A stretch of 64,000 nucleotides of DNA from Sphingobium sp. CECT 9361 (GTDB lineage: Bacteria; Pseudomonadota; Alphaproteobacteria; Sphingomonadales; Sphingomonadaceae), in NCBI RefSeq assembly GCF_918741285.1, contig NZ_CAKKNC010000011.1:1-64000 (forward strand), given 5' to 3'. A program made the translations under genes and the position numbers. The number at the start of each line of letters is the position of its first letter. Position 1 is the stretch's first letter. This document shows, piece by piece, positions 44,278 through 53,534 of the stretch. The notes under the pieces are model-generated. The model was given only the letters and a program-made list of their open reading frames with translations. It made no database searches and was not told where the DNA came from.

Positions 44278-44942
44278 TGCTGGATCGGGCCGTGACAATC
44301 GTGCCGGATCATGCCGATCATATGGATGCGATCTATCGCTATCAGCGGCATATCTACGACGCGTCGCGCAAATATTATCTGCTTGGCAGGGATCGGCTTA
44401 TTCAGGACCTGAATGCGGGGCCGGGAACGCATGTGCTGGAAGTTGGCTGTGGCACCGGGCGCAACCTGATCGAAGCAGCGCGCATGTGGCCAAGGGCGCG
44501 CTTCTACGGGTTCGATATCAGTCAGGCGATGCTGGATACCGCCACTGCATCGGTGGCCCGCAATGGACTTGCGGGGCAGATCGCGCTGACGCAGGGCGAT
44601 GCGACCGATTTCGAAGCGCGCAAATTATGGGGCCGCGACGGGTTCGACCGGATTTTCCTGTCCTATACGCTTTCGATGATCCCCGGCTGGGAACTGGCAC
44701 TGGACGAAGCCGCACGGGCGCTCGCTCCCGACGGGTCGTTGCATATCGTCGATTTCGGGCAGCAGGAGCGATTGCCGGGCATGTTCCGCGACATACTGTT
44801 CGGATGGCTGCGGCGCTTCGACGTGTCGCCGCGCGGCGACATGCTGCCCGTGTTGGAGGACGTTGCGGCGCGGAATCGGCTTACTCTCGACTTCGCGCCG
44901 CTCTATCGCGGTTATGCGTGGAGTGCGGTGCTGAGGCGCTGA
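44274..44942 (+). CDS. btaB: diacylglyceryl-homoserine N-methyltransferase
   Basis: The 222-residue protein is a class I SAM-dependent methyltransferase: IYRYQRHIYDASRKYYLLGRDRLI, GTHVLEVGCGTGRNLIEAARMWP (motif I), FYGFDISQAMLDTA, FDRIFLSYTLSMIPGW. It methylates diacylglyceryl-homoserine three times to DGTS (diacylglyceryl-trimethylhomoserine). Its ATG overlaps the btaA stop (ATGA), so translation is coupled. The pairing of btaA and btaB in one operon is the standard bacterial arrangement. Confidence 0.92.
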   Translation: MMLDRAVTIVPDHADHMDAIYRYQRHIYDASRKYYLLGRDRLIQDLNAGPGTHVLEVGCGTGRNLIEAARMWPRARFYGFDISQAMLDTATASVARNGLAGQIALTQGDATDFEARKLWGRDGFDRIFLSYTLSMIPGWELALDEAARALAPDGSLHIVDFGQQERLPGMFRDILFGWLRRFDVSPRGDMLPVLEDVAARNRLTLDFAPLYRGYAWSAVLRR

Positions 44943-45128
44943 TTACTCGTGCGGTCGTAGTCCCCTGTTGAGGGTTTCCACAACTTCAGCGATCGGCTCG
45001 GTGACGGTTACACTACGCCCCTCACCAAAACGGATGCGGGTGCCGTCGGTCACGGAAGACACGAACGTCACCTGATTGGCATTCACTGCTGTTTCCGAAC
45101 GATCCGTCCCGATAAACGTCACGATCAT
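44943..45128 (-). CDS. small FlbD-like hypothetical protein
   Basis: A 61-residue protein, MIVTFIGTDRSETAVNANQV-type start, then VTFVSSVTDGTRIRFGEGRS and VTVTEPIAEVVETLNRG. The order (N-A-x2-V, D-T-x-I/R, G, V-E-x3-E-V-V) recalls the 60-residue FlbD-like proteins. A perfect AAGGAGG site lies five bases before the ATG, which is why I count it as real. No flagellar genes are nearby, so the resemblance gives no function. Confidence 0.6.
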   Translation of the reverse strand: MIVTFIGTDRSETAVNANQVTFVSSVTDGTRIRFGEGRSVTVTEPIAEVVETLNRGLRPHE

Positions 45129-45191
45129 GGCATCCTCCTTATGGTTGTGAGGCCCAGAATAGCGTGGAAAATCGATTAGGCCAGCGCTGGT

Positions 45192-45824
45192 TCACGGCTC
45201 ATCGAACCACCATGCGAAGAGTGCCGCAAGAAATGCCGCGCCCGCCGCGATCCACAATGTTGCCAGACCTATCGCGGCATAAGCGAAGGCACCGATCACT
45301 GCGCCTCCGGCAAGCCCCGCCCATAGCAAAGCATAGGGCCACCAGTCCCAGGCCGGATCGCCCAGCAGAGCGCCCGCGAGCCGCTGACCCATTTTTACCA
45401 AGGTGCCGGTCATGTAGGTGAGACCAATCTGCACATCGCCATCGCGGGCGAAGACGGCGTTCTCCGCGCCCATGGCGAGCGCCATGCCCGCAGCAGCGAT
45501 AAGGGGATGGCCCAGCGCGCCGGCACAGGCTCCAGCCCCCAAAAGCCCGCTGACGGTCAGCAACACCCCAACCTTCGGTCGTCGCGCGGTGCGGCCCACC
45601 AGCGAGCCAAGCACCACGCCCGCCACGAACAGGGCGATAAGCCCCCCTGCGCGCGATGCCGCTGCGGCATGGTCCACGAGCCCGACGGCCATGCGCGTCG
45701 TGTTCCCGCTCATGAACGACACGAAGAAGCCGCCAAGAGCCATGAAGCCCACGGCATCGACGTAGCCCGCCAATGCCGAAAGCCCCATCGCGAAGAGGCG
45801 GACGCGCCGGTTCTGCCGTATCAC
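45192..45824 (-). CDS. YoaK-family DUF1275 membrane protein
   Basis: The 210-residue protein has six hydrophobic helices with the DUF1275 pattern: LSALAGYVDAVGFMALGGFFVSFMSGNTTRMAVGL and NAVFARDGDVQIGLTYMTGTLVKMGQRLA. The function is unknown. It starts at GTG 45824 with GAGG upstream, 16 bases after the gdhA stop on the same strand, so it may be read from the gdhA transcript. Confidence 0.85.
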   Translation of the reverse strand: MIRQNRRVRLFAMGLSALAGYVDAVGFMALGGFFVSFMSGNTTRMAVGLVDHAAAASRAGGLIALFVAGVVLGSLVGRTARRPKVGVLLTVSGLLGAGACAGALGHPLIAAAGMALAMGAENAVFARDGDVQIGLTYMTGTLVKMGQRLAGALLGDPAWDWWPYALLWAGLAGGAVIGAFAYAAIGLATLWIAAGAAFLAALFAWWFDEP

Positions 45825-45839
45825 GTCCGCCTCATTCGA

Positions 45840-47195
45840 TCAGACGACGCCATAGGCCAGCATGGCATCGGCGACTTTCTTGAAACCGGCGATGTTCGCG
45901 CCCTTCACATAGTCGATGTAGGCGCCGCCCTGATCGCCATAGGCAACGCAACTGCTGTGGATGCCTTCCATGATGTCGAGCAGAAGCTGTTGCAGTTCCG
46001 ATTCCTTCCACGACCGGCGTTCGCTGTTCTGGCTCATTTCGAGGCCGGAGACGGCGACGCCGCCTGCATTGGCGGCCTTGCCCGGTGCGAACAGGATTTT
46101 CGCGTCCTTGAACACATGCACACCGGCCAGATTGGTCGGCATGTTCGCGCCTTCGGCAACGGCCATGCAGCCATTGTCGACCAGCATCTTGGCGTCCTCA
46201 CCCAGCAATTCGTTCTGGGTCGCGCAGGGAAGTGCGACATCGCAGGGGACGCCCCAAGGCGTCTTGCCCTCGACGAACGTCGCGCCAGGATATTCGGTTA
46301 CGTAATCCGCGATGCGTCCGCGACGCTTGGTCTTGTGGGCCTTGACCCAGTTGATCTTTTCCTGCGTGATGCCATCGGGATCGTGGATGAAGCCTTGGCT
46401 ATCCGACAAGGTCAGCACCTTGCCGCCCAGTTGCACGACCTTTTCGGCGGCATGGGTCGCGACGTTGCCGGAGCCGGAGATGACCGCCGTCTTGCCGCTC
46501 AGATCCTGCCCCTTGGTTTTGAGCATGTTGGCGAGGAAATAGACCGCGCCATAGCCGGTTGCCTCGGTGCGGATCAGCGAGCCACCATATTCGAGACCTT
46601 TGCCGGTCAACACGCCGGTAAACTGATTGGTGATCCGCTTATACTGCCCGAACATATAGCCGATTTCGCGCGCGCCCACGCCGATGTCGCCTGCAGGCAC
46701 GTCGATGTCGGCGCCGACATGACGATAAAGTTCGGTCATGAAGCTCTGACAGAAGCGCATGACTTCATGGTCGCTCTTGCCCTTCGGGTTGAAATTCGCG
46801 CCGCCCTTGCCGCCACCCATGGGGAGGCCGGTGAGTGCATTTTTGAACGTCTGTTCGAAGGCGAGGAATTTGAGGACGCTTTCGGTGACCGAAGGGTGAA
46901 AGCGGATGCCGCCCTTGTACGGGCCGATGCTGTTATTGTTCTGAACGCGCCAGCCCCGGTTGACGCGGATATTGTGGTTGTCGTCTTCCCAGCAGACGCG
47001 GAAGGACACGATCCGGTCCGGCTCCGCAATGCGGCGGAGGATCTGATAGTGATGATATTGTTCTTTGTCGGCGATGAAGTCGTAAATATCCTCGGCGACT
47101 TCCTGCACGGCCTGAACGAACTCGTCCTGCCCAGGGTTACGCTTCCTTACGCCTTCGATAAATGTTGGCAGGTCGACATGATCTGAAACGGCCAT
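45840..47195 (-). CDS. gdhA: NADP-specific glutamate dehydrogenase
   Basis: The 451-residue protein is a hexameric type I glutamate dehydrogenase: RGWRVQNNNSIGPYKGGIRFHPSV, LPMGGGKGGANFNPKGKSD (catalytic Lys region), DIDVPAGDIGVGAREIGYMFG and the Rossmann motif VISGSGNVATHAAEKV. The 450-residue length, and start MAVSDHVDLPTFIEGV, agree with the NADP enzyme for ammonia assimilation. The alpha ribosomal operon often found after adk is replaced here by this gene. Confidence 0.95.
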   Translation of the reverse strand: MAVSDHVDLPTFIEGVRKRNPGQDEFVQAVQEVAEDIYDFIADKEQYHHYQILRRIAEPDRIVSFRVCWEDDNHNIRVNRGWRVQNNNSIGPYKGGIRFHPSVTESVLKFLAFEQTFKNALTGLPMGGGKGGANFNPKGKSDHEVMRFCQSFMTELYRHVGADIDVPAGDIGVGAREIGYMFGQYKRITNQFTGVLTGKGLEYGGSLIRTEATGYGAVYFLANMLKTKGQDLSGKTAVISGSGNVATHAAEKVVQLGGKVLTLSDSQGFIHDPDGITQEKINWVKAHKTKRRGRIADYVTEYPGATFVEGKTPWGVPCDVALPCATQNELLGEDAKMLVDNGCMAVAEGANMPTNLAGVHVFKDAKILFAPGKAANAGGVAVSGLEMSQNSERRSWKESELQQLLLDIMEGIHSSCVAYGDQGGAYIDYVKGANIAGFKKVADAMLAYGVV

Positions 47196-47361
47196 CTTGC
47201 TCTCCCCATATGGTGATACCAGTGCCGACCCGTAAAGCCCAATTCGATTCGGGCCATATTTCGTTGCGCGACTGTATCAGTAAATGTGCGGGAGGCACGT
47301 GGTTTCGGCGGGGTTCAGGGTGCCGGAGCAGAGATATTGCGCAATGCGGTGGGCCGTACAG

Positions 47362-47388
47362 CCCCTCTCCCCTCAGGGGAAGAGGGGG
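47362..47388. terminator. GC-rich hairpin after adk
   Basis: CCCCTCTCCCCT and its near inverse enclose a two-base loop, 6 bases after the adk stop on the minus strand. No T run follows, so this may be a processing or pausing signal, or a Rho-assisted end of the ribosomal transcript. It is the only structure in the 198-base gap between adk and gdhA. Confidence 0.45.
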
Positions 47389-47393
47389 AACCA

Positions 47394-48044
47394 CTATTTG
47401 CCGTCCAGCACCGCTGCAATTGCTGTGGAGACGTCCGCCATGTCGGCCATGCCATCAACGCGGCTCACGATGCCGCGCGCTTCGTAGATTGGGAGGATCG
47501 GCGCGGTTTTGGCGCGATACTCGGTCATGCGGGTGCGGACGGTTTCCTCGTTATCGTCGGGACGACGTTTGAAGTCCGTGCTGCCGCACTTGTCGCACAC
47601 GCCCTCAGCCTTGGGCTGCTTGAACGTGTCGTGATAGCCTTCACCACAATTGGCGCAGGTGAAGCGGCCGGTGATGCGTTCGACGAGCGCATCCTCATCG
47701 ACTTCCAGTTCAATGACATGGTGGAGCGTGCGGCCGCGCGTCGAAAGGATTTCGTCCAGCGATTCCGCCTGTGCGGCGGTGCGGGGGTAACCGTCGAAGA
47801 TGACGCCGGTTTCGGGTGCCAGTCCATCAAGCGCTTCGCCAATAATGCCGGACACGATCTCATCGGATACAAGCTGGCCAGCGTCCATCACGGCCTTCGC
47901 TTTCACGCCTGTCGGTGAGCCAGCCTTGACGGCGGCGCGCAGCATGTCGCCCGTGGAGAGCTGCACCATACCCCGGCTGTCGACCAGCAGGGTTGCTTGA
48001 GTGCCTTTGCCGGCGCCCGGTGGGCCAAGCAGAATGATGTTCAT
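47394..48044 (-). CDS. adk: adenylate kinase with zinc-type LID
   Basis: The 216-residue protein has the P-loop LLGPPGAGKGTQATLL, QLSTGDMLRAAV, FDGYPRTAAQAESL and a LID domain with two CxxC pairs (CANC and CDKC), which bind a structural zinc as in Gram-positive and some alphaproteobacterial enzymes. It converts AMP + ATP to 2 ADP. It follows secY in the spc operon. Confidence 0.96.
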   Translation of the reverse strand: MNIILLGPPGAGKGTQATLLVDSRGMVQLSTGDMLRAAVKAGSPTGVKAKAVMDAGQLVSDEIVSGIIGEALDGLAPETGVIFDGYPRTAAQAESLDEILSTRGRTLHHVIELEVDEDALVERITGRFTCANCGEGYHDTFKQPKAEGVCDKCGSTDFKRRPDDNEETVRTRMTEYRAKTAPILPIYEARGIVSRVDGMADMADVSTAIAAVLDGK

Positions 48045-48089
48045 GCGCGCACGTCTCCCCTGTTATTTGGCGATTGCTCCGCTGGTTGT

Positions 48090-49454
48090 TTAGCGGATGC
48101 GGCCCTTGAGCTTCGCCTTCTTGATCAGATCGCCATATTGATGGGCGAGCAGGTGGCTTTGAATCTGGGTCACGGTGTCTACCGTTACGTTGACCACGAT
48201 CAACAGGCTAGTCCCACCAAGGTAGAAGGGAATGCCCGCGCGCGCGATCAGGAATTCGGGGATGAGGCAAATGATCGCCAGATAAGCTGCACCGATGACA
48301 GTGATACGTGTGAGAACGTAATCAAGGTATATTTCGGTATTCTTGCCCGGACGGATGCCGGGAATGAAGCCGCCGTTGCGCTTCAGATTGTCCGCCGTTT
48401 CTTCCGGATTGAAGACAATCGCGGTGTAGAAGAAGCAGAAGAACACGATGCCCAGACCGTACAGGCCCATATAGAGCGGGCTGCCATGCGACAGATACTG
48501 GTTCAGCGTCAGGACGAAGTCGCCCATCTTGCTTTCGCCGGCAACGGTCTGCCCAGCGAATTGCGAGATGGTCAGCGGCATGAGCAGCAGCGATGAGGCG
48601 AAGATCGGCGGGATGACGCCTGCGGTGTTGACCTTGAGCGGCAGATGGCTGCGATCCGCCTGCATGATGCCCTGACGGGTTTGCCGCTTGGGATACTGGA
48701 TCAGAACGCGGCGCTGGGCGCGCTCCATGAAACAGATGAAGGCTATAAGACCAAGGCACAATATGATCACGCCCATGATGAGCAGACCGGAGATAGACCC
48801 TTCGCGGCCCGACGCGAACAGATTGCCGAGCGTTACGGGAAGCTGAGCGACGATGCCCGCCATGATGATGAGCGAGGTGCCGTTGCCGATGCCGCGGCTC
48901 GTGATCTGTTCACCCAGCCACATCAGGAACATAGTGCCGCCGATCAGCGAGATGACAGCCGCAACGCGGAACAACATGCCCGGATCGACGACTGCCTGCT
49001 GACCAGCCTGCGCGCCGAAGCTTTCGAGGCCGACGGCGATGAAATAGCCCTGTACTGCGGTCAGGCCAACGGTGCCGTAGCGCGTATATTGGTTGAGCTT
49101 CTTGCGGCCGCTTTCGCCTTCCTTCTTGATCGCCGCCAGTTGGGGCGAGAGGGAGGCGGACAACTGCACTACGATGGAGGCGGTGATGTAGGGCATGACG
49201 CCGAGCGCGATGAGGCTCATGCGCTGGAGCGAACCACCCGAAAAGGTGTTGAAGATATCGAGAATGCCGCCCTGCGTCTGCTTGTAGAGCTGCGCCAGCA
49301 CGGTCGGGTCGACACCCGGCAGCGGCACGAAGCTCAGGAAGCGGAACACGATCAGAGCGCCTACGGTAAACCACAGGCGCTTCTTGAGATCAGTCGCCTG
49401 GCTGAACTTGGCGAAGCTGATATTCGATGCAAGCTGGTCGGCTCTCGATGCCAT
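48090..49454 (-). CDS. secY: protein translocase channel SecY
   Basis: The 454-residue protein has ten membrane helices and SecY motifs: LWFTVGALIVFRFLSFVPLPGV, GVMPYITASIVVQLSASLSPQL, KLNQYTRYGTVGLTAVQ, PKRQTRQGIMQADRSHLPLKVN and GTSLLIVVNVTVDTVTQIQSHL. It forms the SecYEG channel. It lies 211 bases after rplO (on the minus strand) and 45 before adk; the spc-operon order is kept. Confidence 0.97.
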   Translation of the reverse strand: MASRADQLASNISFAKFSQATDLKKRLWFTVGALIVFRFLSFVPLPGVDPTVLAQLYKQTQGGILDIFNTFSGGSLQRMSLIALGVMPYITASIVVQLSASLSPQLAAIKKEGESGRKKLNQYTRYGTVGLTAVQGYFIAVGLESFGAQAGQQAVVDPGMLFRVAAVISLIGGTMFLMWLGEQITSRGIGNGTSLIIMAGIVAQLPVTLGNLFASGREGSISGLLIMGVIILCLGLIAFICFMERAQRRVLIQYPKRQTRQGIMQADRSHLPLKVNTAGVIPPIFASSLLLMPLTISQFAGQTVAGESKMGDFVLTLNQYLSHGSPLYMGLYGLGIVFFCFFYTAIVFNPEETADNLKRNGGFIPGIRPGKNTEIYLDYVLTRITVIGAAYLAIICLIPEFLIARAGIPFYLGGTSLLIVVNVTVDTVTQIQSHLLAHQYGDLIKKAKLKGRIR

Positions 49455-49609
49455 GCGCTTTTCAAACCTTCAAATCTTGTGCGGCGGTCCTGTTATGGGG
49501 ACCGGACTCGCAAATCCCTTAGCGGGGGAGACTATGCCTGTCATCCTTCATCCGACACAGCCAGCATGTGCAGCCGATACGCATGGAGGGACAAAGGCTA
49601 GAAATGGAT

Positions 49610-49642
49610 AACCCCGCCAACCCATTATCGGGCAGCGGGGTC
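49610..49642 (-). terminator. hairpin between rplO and secY
   Basis: ACCCCGC and GCGGGGT arms flank about 18 bases, in the 211-base spacer between rplO and secY. It is not followed by a T run, so a partial terminator or RNA-processing site is possible. Confidence 0.3.
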
Positions 49643-49665
49643 ATGCATTCAACCCTTGCGGGCGA

Positions 49666-50208
49666 TCACTTCTTGCCTGCAGCCTTGGCGGCGGCGAGCG
49701 TCGTGCCCTTCTTGGCCTTCGCCTTTTCAGCAGCCGAGACGGTTTCGAGCACTTCAACCTTACCACCAGCCTGTTCGACAGCGGCAACAGCCGAGGCAGA
49801 TGCACCAGCAACCGAGAAGCTCAATCCCTTGGTTGTCAGTTCGCCCTTGGCGAGCAGGCGAACGCCATGCTTGCCACCGCGCGAGATGTTGGCAGCGCGC
49901 AGAGCGGCCTGATCGACGACAGCCTTCGCATCGAGCTTGCCTGCGTCGATTGCCTTCTGAACGGCGCCCAGGTTCACGGTCGCGAAATCCTTGGCGAAGA
50001 TGTTGTTGAAGCCGCGCTTAGGAATACGCATGTGGAGCGGCATCTGGCCACCCTCGAAGCCGTTGATCGCAACGCCCGAGCGTGCCTTGGCACCCTTTTG
50101 ACCGCGACCGGCGGTCTTGCCCTTGCCCGAACCGATGCCGCGTCCGACGCGCATACGGCCCTTGCGAGCGCCTTCGTTGTCCTTGATGTCGTTCAGCTTA
50201 AAAGTCAT
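49666..50208 (-). CDS. rplO: 50S ribosomal protein L15
   Basis: The 180-residue protein opens [36 protein letters not shown] (L15 signature for 23S rRNA) and has [20 protein letters not shown] Lys/Ala-rich tail ([21 protein letters not shown]) extends beyond the core. ATG at 50208 is preferred to one nine bases upstream. The gene is 158 bases downstream of rpmD, with a hairpin in the spacer. Confidence 0.96.
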   Translation of the reverse strand: MTFKLNDIKDNEGARKGRMRVGRGIGSGKGKTAGRGQKGAKARSGVAINGFEGGQMPLHMRIPKRGFNNIFAKDFATVNLGAVQKAIDAGKLDAKAVVDQAALRAANISRGGKHGVRLLAKGELTTKGLSFSVAGASASAVAAVEQAGGKVEVLETVSAAEKAKAKKGTTLAAAKAAGKK

Positions 50209-50317
50209 GTCGTGCACTCGCTTTCGCTTTTGTCGCGCTGTTCCAAAATCGGAACGGGATAGAGGAGCGGTCCGCTACGCTATCCAATTGTAAAACGCCA
50301 GTAGTGAAAAACACGAA

Positions 50318-50335
50318 AGAGGGGTTTCCCCCTCT
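50318..50335 (-). terminator. small hairpin with T-rich tail in the rpmD-rplO spacer
   Basis: AGAGGGG/CCCCTCT arms around TTTC; on the minus strand it is followed by a T-rich segment (TTTCGTGTTTTTC). It could attenuate rplO-secY-adk relative to the upstream ribosomal genes. Confidence 0.35.
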
Positions 50336-50367
50336 CCCGCTTGATTTTCACTGAACCGGGAGGGCTT

Positions 50368-50565
50368 TTAGCCTTCCAGGATTTCCACCATGTGCGGCAG
50401 CTTCGCGATCATGCCACGGATTTCCGCGCTGTCGTTCAGTTCCACCACACGGTGCATCTTGTTCAGGCCGAGGCCGATCAGGATCTGCCGCTGTGCCGCG
50501 GGGCGGCGGATCGGCGAACCGATCTGCTTGATCTTGATGGTCGACTTCTTTTCGGACTTTGCCAT
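50368..50565 (-). CDS. rpmD: 50S ribosomal protein L30
   Basis: The 65-residue protein is L30: [43 protein letters not shown]. It sits five bases after rpsE in the spc operon. No special features. Confidence 0.95.
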   Translation of the reverse strand: MAKSEKKSTIKIKQIGSPIRRPAAQRQILIGLGLNKMHRVVELNDSAEIRGMIAKLPHMVEILEG

Positions 50566-50570
50566 ATCGC

Positions 50571-51299
50571 TTACTCCGCAATCGCTTCGGCGTCAGCCTG
50601 CGCCACTTCGGCACTGGCTCCGCCACGACGCAGAAGGTCGGCGACCTTCTTACCGCGACGCTGCGCCACCGACTTGGGGCTGGTCTGTTCGCCCAGCGCC
50701 TCGAACGTGGCGCGGATCATGTTGTACGGGTTCGACGTGCCGTTGGACTTCGTCACCACGTCGGCAACGCCCAGGCTTTCGAACACGGCGCGCATCGGGC
50801 CACCGGCGATGATACCCGTACCGGCAGGTGCCGAACGGACAGTCACGTTGCCGGCACCGAAATGGCCGAGACCATCGTGATGCAGCGTGCGGCCTTCCTT
50901 CAGGGGAACGCGGACCATTGCCTTCTTGGCAGCGGCGGTCGCCTTGCTGATCGCTTCAGGCACTTCGCGTGCCTTGCCATGACCGAAGCCTGCACGGCCC
51001 TTGCCATCGCCGACCACGACGAGTGCAGCAAAGCCGAAGCGCTTGCCGCCCTTCACGGTCTTCGAAACGCGGTTGATGTGCACCAGCTTCTCGATCAGTT
51101 CTTCGCCCTGATCTTCGTCGCGGTTGCCGCCACGGCGATCGTCACGACGACCGCCACGGTTGCGGTCGTTGCCGCCACGATTGTTGCCGCCACCGGGGCC
51201 GCTGCGACCACGGCGCGGGCCGCGATTTTCGGTCGGTGCCGCTTCAGGCGCATCCACAGCCGGAGCGGCTGCTGCAATGTTGTTTTCGTCTGCCATCAT
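50571..51299 (-). CDS. rpsE: 30S ribosomal protein S5 with RG-rich N-terminal extension
   Basis: The 242-residue form (or 241 from the second ATG at 51296) has a normal S5 from about residue 65: [61 protein letters not shown]. Before it are about 60 disordered residues, Ala/Pro-rich then Arg/Gly-rich ([20 protein letters not shown] and further RGG-type repeats). Standard S5 is about 165 residues, so this extension is long, although similar extensions occur in sphingomonads. The stop of rplR overlaps the start codon by one base. Confidence 0.96.
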   Translation of the reverse strand: MMADENNIAAAAPAVDAPEAAPTENRGPRRGRSGPGGGNNRGGNDRNRGGRRDDRRGGNRDEDQGEELIEKLVHINRVSKTVKGGKRFGFAALVVVGDGKGRAGFGHGKAREVPEAISKATAAAKKAMVRVPLKEGRTLHHDGLGHFGAGNVTVRSAPAGTGIIAGGPMRAVFESLGVADVVTKSNGTSNPYNMIRATFEALGEQTSPKSVAQRRGKKVADLLRRGGASAEVAQADAEAIAE

Positions 51300-51670
51300 C
51301 AGAACTCCAGACCGCCTTCACGAGCGGCATCGGCCAGCGCCTTGACGCGGCCATGAAACAGGAAGCCTCCACGGTCGAACACGACCTTGGTCACGCCTGC
51401 CTTGGTTGCGGCAGCCGCCACGCGCTTGCCGACTTCGGCAGCCGCTTCGGCAGTTGCGCCAGTCTTGCCCAGCGCCTTGGCGCCGACGTCCTTGTCCAGA
51501 GTCGAAGCCGAAGCGAGGGTCTTGCCCTGTGCGTCGTCGATGATCTGGGCATAGATATGCCGACCCGAACGGTGGATGGACAGGCGCGGACGCGGGTTTT
51601 GACCCGAGCGTGCCTTGAGAGCGGTACGGACGCGCTGACGGCGCCGATCGAAGAGAGAGAGTTTCGCCAT
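51299..51670 (-). CDS. rplR: 50S ribosomal protein L18
   Basis: The 123-residue protein is L18: [38 protein letters not shown], and [26 protein letters not shown]. It binds 5S rRNA. It lies 3 bases after rplF. Confidence 0.96.
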   Translation of the reverse strand: MAKLSLFDRRRQRVRTALKARSGQNPRPRLSIHRSGRHIYAQIIDDAQGKTLASASTLDKDVGAKALGKTGATAEAAAEVGKRVAAAATKAGVTKVVFDRGGFLFHGRVKALADAAREGGLEF

Positions 51671-51673
51671 GGC

Positions 51674-52207
51674 TTACTTCTTCTTGCCTTCTTTGCGGAA
51701 GATGAACTCGCCCGCATATTTGATGCCCTTGCCCTTGTAAGGCTCCGGCTTGCGCCAGCGGCGGATTTCAGCGGCGACCTGGCCGACCTGCTGCTTGTCG
51801 TTGCCACTGATGTTGATCGTGGTGTTGTCCGGCGTCGCAATCGTGATGCCCTCAGGGATCGCGAAATCGACGTCATGGCTGTAGCCGAGCTGCAACTTCA
51901 GGTTCTTACCCTGCGAGTTGGCGCGGTAGCCGACACCGGTGATCAGCAACTGCTTGGTGAAGCCCTCGGTGACGCCTGTCACCAGGTTCTGCACCAGCGT
52001 ACGCTGCATACCCCAGAATGCGCGAGCAGCCTTGGTCTTGTTGGCCGGCTGCACCGAAATGCCGTCGGCTTCGACCGTGTAGCTGATTTCGTCGCGCAGC
52101 GGCATGGCGAGGGTACCCTTGGGGCCCTTCACCGAGAGCTGCTTGCCCTCGATCGTCGCAGTCACCCCCGAAGGGATCGCGACCGGTTTTTTACCGATGC
52201 GGCTCAT
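51674..52207 (-). CDS. rplF: 50S ribosomal protein L6
   Basis: The 177-residue protein is L6: [20 protein letters not shown], and the C-terminal signature [23 protein letters not shown]. It contacts the sarcin-ricin loop region. Its ATG overlaps the rpsH stop by one base. Confidence 0.97.
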   Translation of the reverse strand: MSRIGKKPVAIPSGVTATIEGKQLSVKGPKGTLAMPLRDEISYTVEADGISVQPANKTKAARAFWGMQRTLVQNLVTGVTEGFTKQLLITGVGYRANSQGKNLKLQLGYSHDVDFAIPEGITIATPDNTTINISGNDKQQVGQVAAEIRRWRKPEPYKGKGIKYAGEFIFRKEGKKK

Positions 52208-52602
52208 CAGAATACCTCCGCCAGCACTTCGCCACCGACATTCTGTTCGCGCGCTTCAGCGTCCGACAGAACGCCACGCGGCGTAGAAACGATGGTGATG
52301 CCCAGGCCGTTACGAACGACCGGAAGGTCCTTCGAGCCGGAATAGACCCGGCGGCCAGGCTTCGAGACGCGGGCAACATGCTTGATCGCGGGCTGGCCTT
52401 CGAAATATTTCAGTTCGATGCGCAGGCCGGGGTGCTTGCCCAGGTCTTCTTCGGAATAACCGCGGATATAGCCTTCACGCTGCAGCACGTCGAGAACGCG
52501 CGCACGCAGCTTCGACGCCGGGGACATAACGCTGTCCTTCTTCGCCTGCTGGCCGTTGCGGATGCGGGTGAGCATATCACCCAGTGGATCGGTCAATGCC
52601 AT
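52207..52602 (-). CDS. rpsH: 30S ribosomal protein S8
   Basis: The 131-residue protein is S8: [39 protein letters not shown], and [30 protein letters not shown]8 binds 16S helix 21 and in enterobacteria represses the spc operon; whether it does so here is unknown. Confidence 0.97.
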   Translation of the reverse strand: MALTDPLGDMLTRIRNGQQAKKDSVMSPASKLRARVLDVLQREGYIRGYSEEDLGKHPGLRIELKYFEGQPAIKHVARVSKPGRRVYSGSKDLPVVRNGLGITIVSTPRGVLSDAEAREQNVGGEVLAEVF

Positions 52603-52614
52603 GAGTTGATATCC

Positions 52615-52920
52615 TTACCAGCTCGACTTGGTGACGCCGGGGATCAGGCCCTTGTTGGCCAGATCGCGCAGCTGAATACGGCAGAGCCGGAACTTGCGAT
52701 AATATGCACGGGGACGGCCGGTCACTTCGCAACGGTTACGAATCCGCGTGGGATTCCCGTTACGGGGGATTTCAGCCATCTTCAAACGCGCGATAAGACG
52801 CTCGCCGTCATCAGCGTTGGTGTCGGCGGCAATCGCCTTCAGCCGGGCATATTTGCCAGCATACTTCTTCACCAGCTTCTTGCGCCGTTCGTTCTTATTG
52901 ATGGAACTCAGTTTCGCCAT
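52615..52920 (-). CDS. rpsN: 30S ribosomal protein S14
   Basis: The 101-residue protein is the long zinc-free S14: [20 protein letters not shown], and [39 protein letters not shown]. The absence of the CxxC pairs marks the C-minus type usual in proteobacteria. Confidence 0.97.
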   Translation of the reverse strand: MAKLSSINKNERRKKLVKKYAGKYARLKAIAADTNADDGERLIARLKMAEIPRNGNPTRIRNRCEVTGRPRAYYRKFRLCRIQLRDLANKGLIPGVTKSSW

Positions 52921-52955
52921 GACTTAAGTTCTCTTCCTTTCTCTGGCAGGTCCGC

Positions 52956-53534
52956 TCACGCGGCCTGCTTTGCCTCTTCAACCGGGAACGGGAAACCGAA
53001 CAAGCGCAGCAGCTCGCGCGCTTCGTCGTCCGTCTTCGCGGTCGTGGTGACGATGATGTCCATGCCGCGCACCTTATCGATGCGGTCATAGTTGATTTCC
53101 GGGAAAATGATCTGTTCCTTGATCCCGAAGGCGTAGTTGCCACGGCCATCGAAAGACTTCGGATTCAGACCACGGAAATCGCGAATGCGGGGCATGGCGA
53201 CGGTGATCACGCGATCAAGAAATTCGTACATGCGTTCGCGACGAAGCGTTACCTTCGCACCGATCGGCATGCCTTCGCGCAGCTTGAACTGAGCGATCGA
53301 CTTCTTGGCCTTCGTGATGACCGGCTTCTGGCCAGCAATCAGTTCCATTTCCTCAGCAGCCGCAGTGACCTTCTTCTTGTCCTGCGTCGCTTCGCCCACA
53401 CCCATGTTCAGAACGATCTTTTCGATCTTCGGAACTTCCATGTGGTTCTTGTAGCCGAACTTCTCGGTCATCGCCTTGACGATCGTCTCGTCATATTGCG
53501 ACTTCATCCGAGGAATGTACTTTTCATCAGCCAT
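52956..53534 (-). CDS. rplE: 50S ribosomal protein L5
   Basis: The 192-residue protein is L5: [46 protein letters not shown] and [21 protein letters not shown]. It binds 5S rRNA and the central protuberance. The C-terminus EEAKQAA is a little longer than in E. coli. Its start overlaps the rplX stop by eight bases. Confidence 0.97.
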   Translation of the reverse strand: MADEKYIPRMKSQYDETIVKAMTEKFGYKNHMEVPKIEKIVLNMGVGEATQDKKKVTAAAEEMELIAGQKPVITKAKKSIAQFKLREGMPIGAKVTLRRERMYEFLDRVITVAMPRIRDFRGLNPKSFDGRGNYAFGIKEQIIFPEINYDRIDKVRGMDIIVTTTAKTDDEARELLRLFGFPFPVEEAKQAA

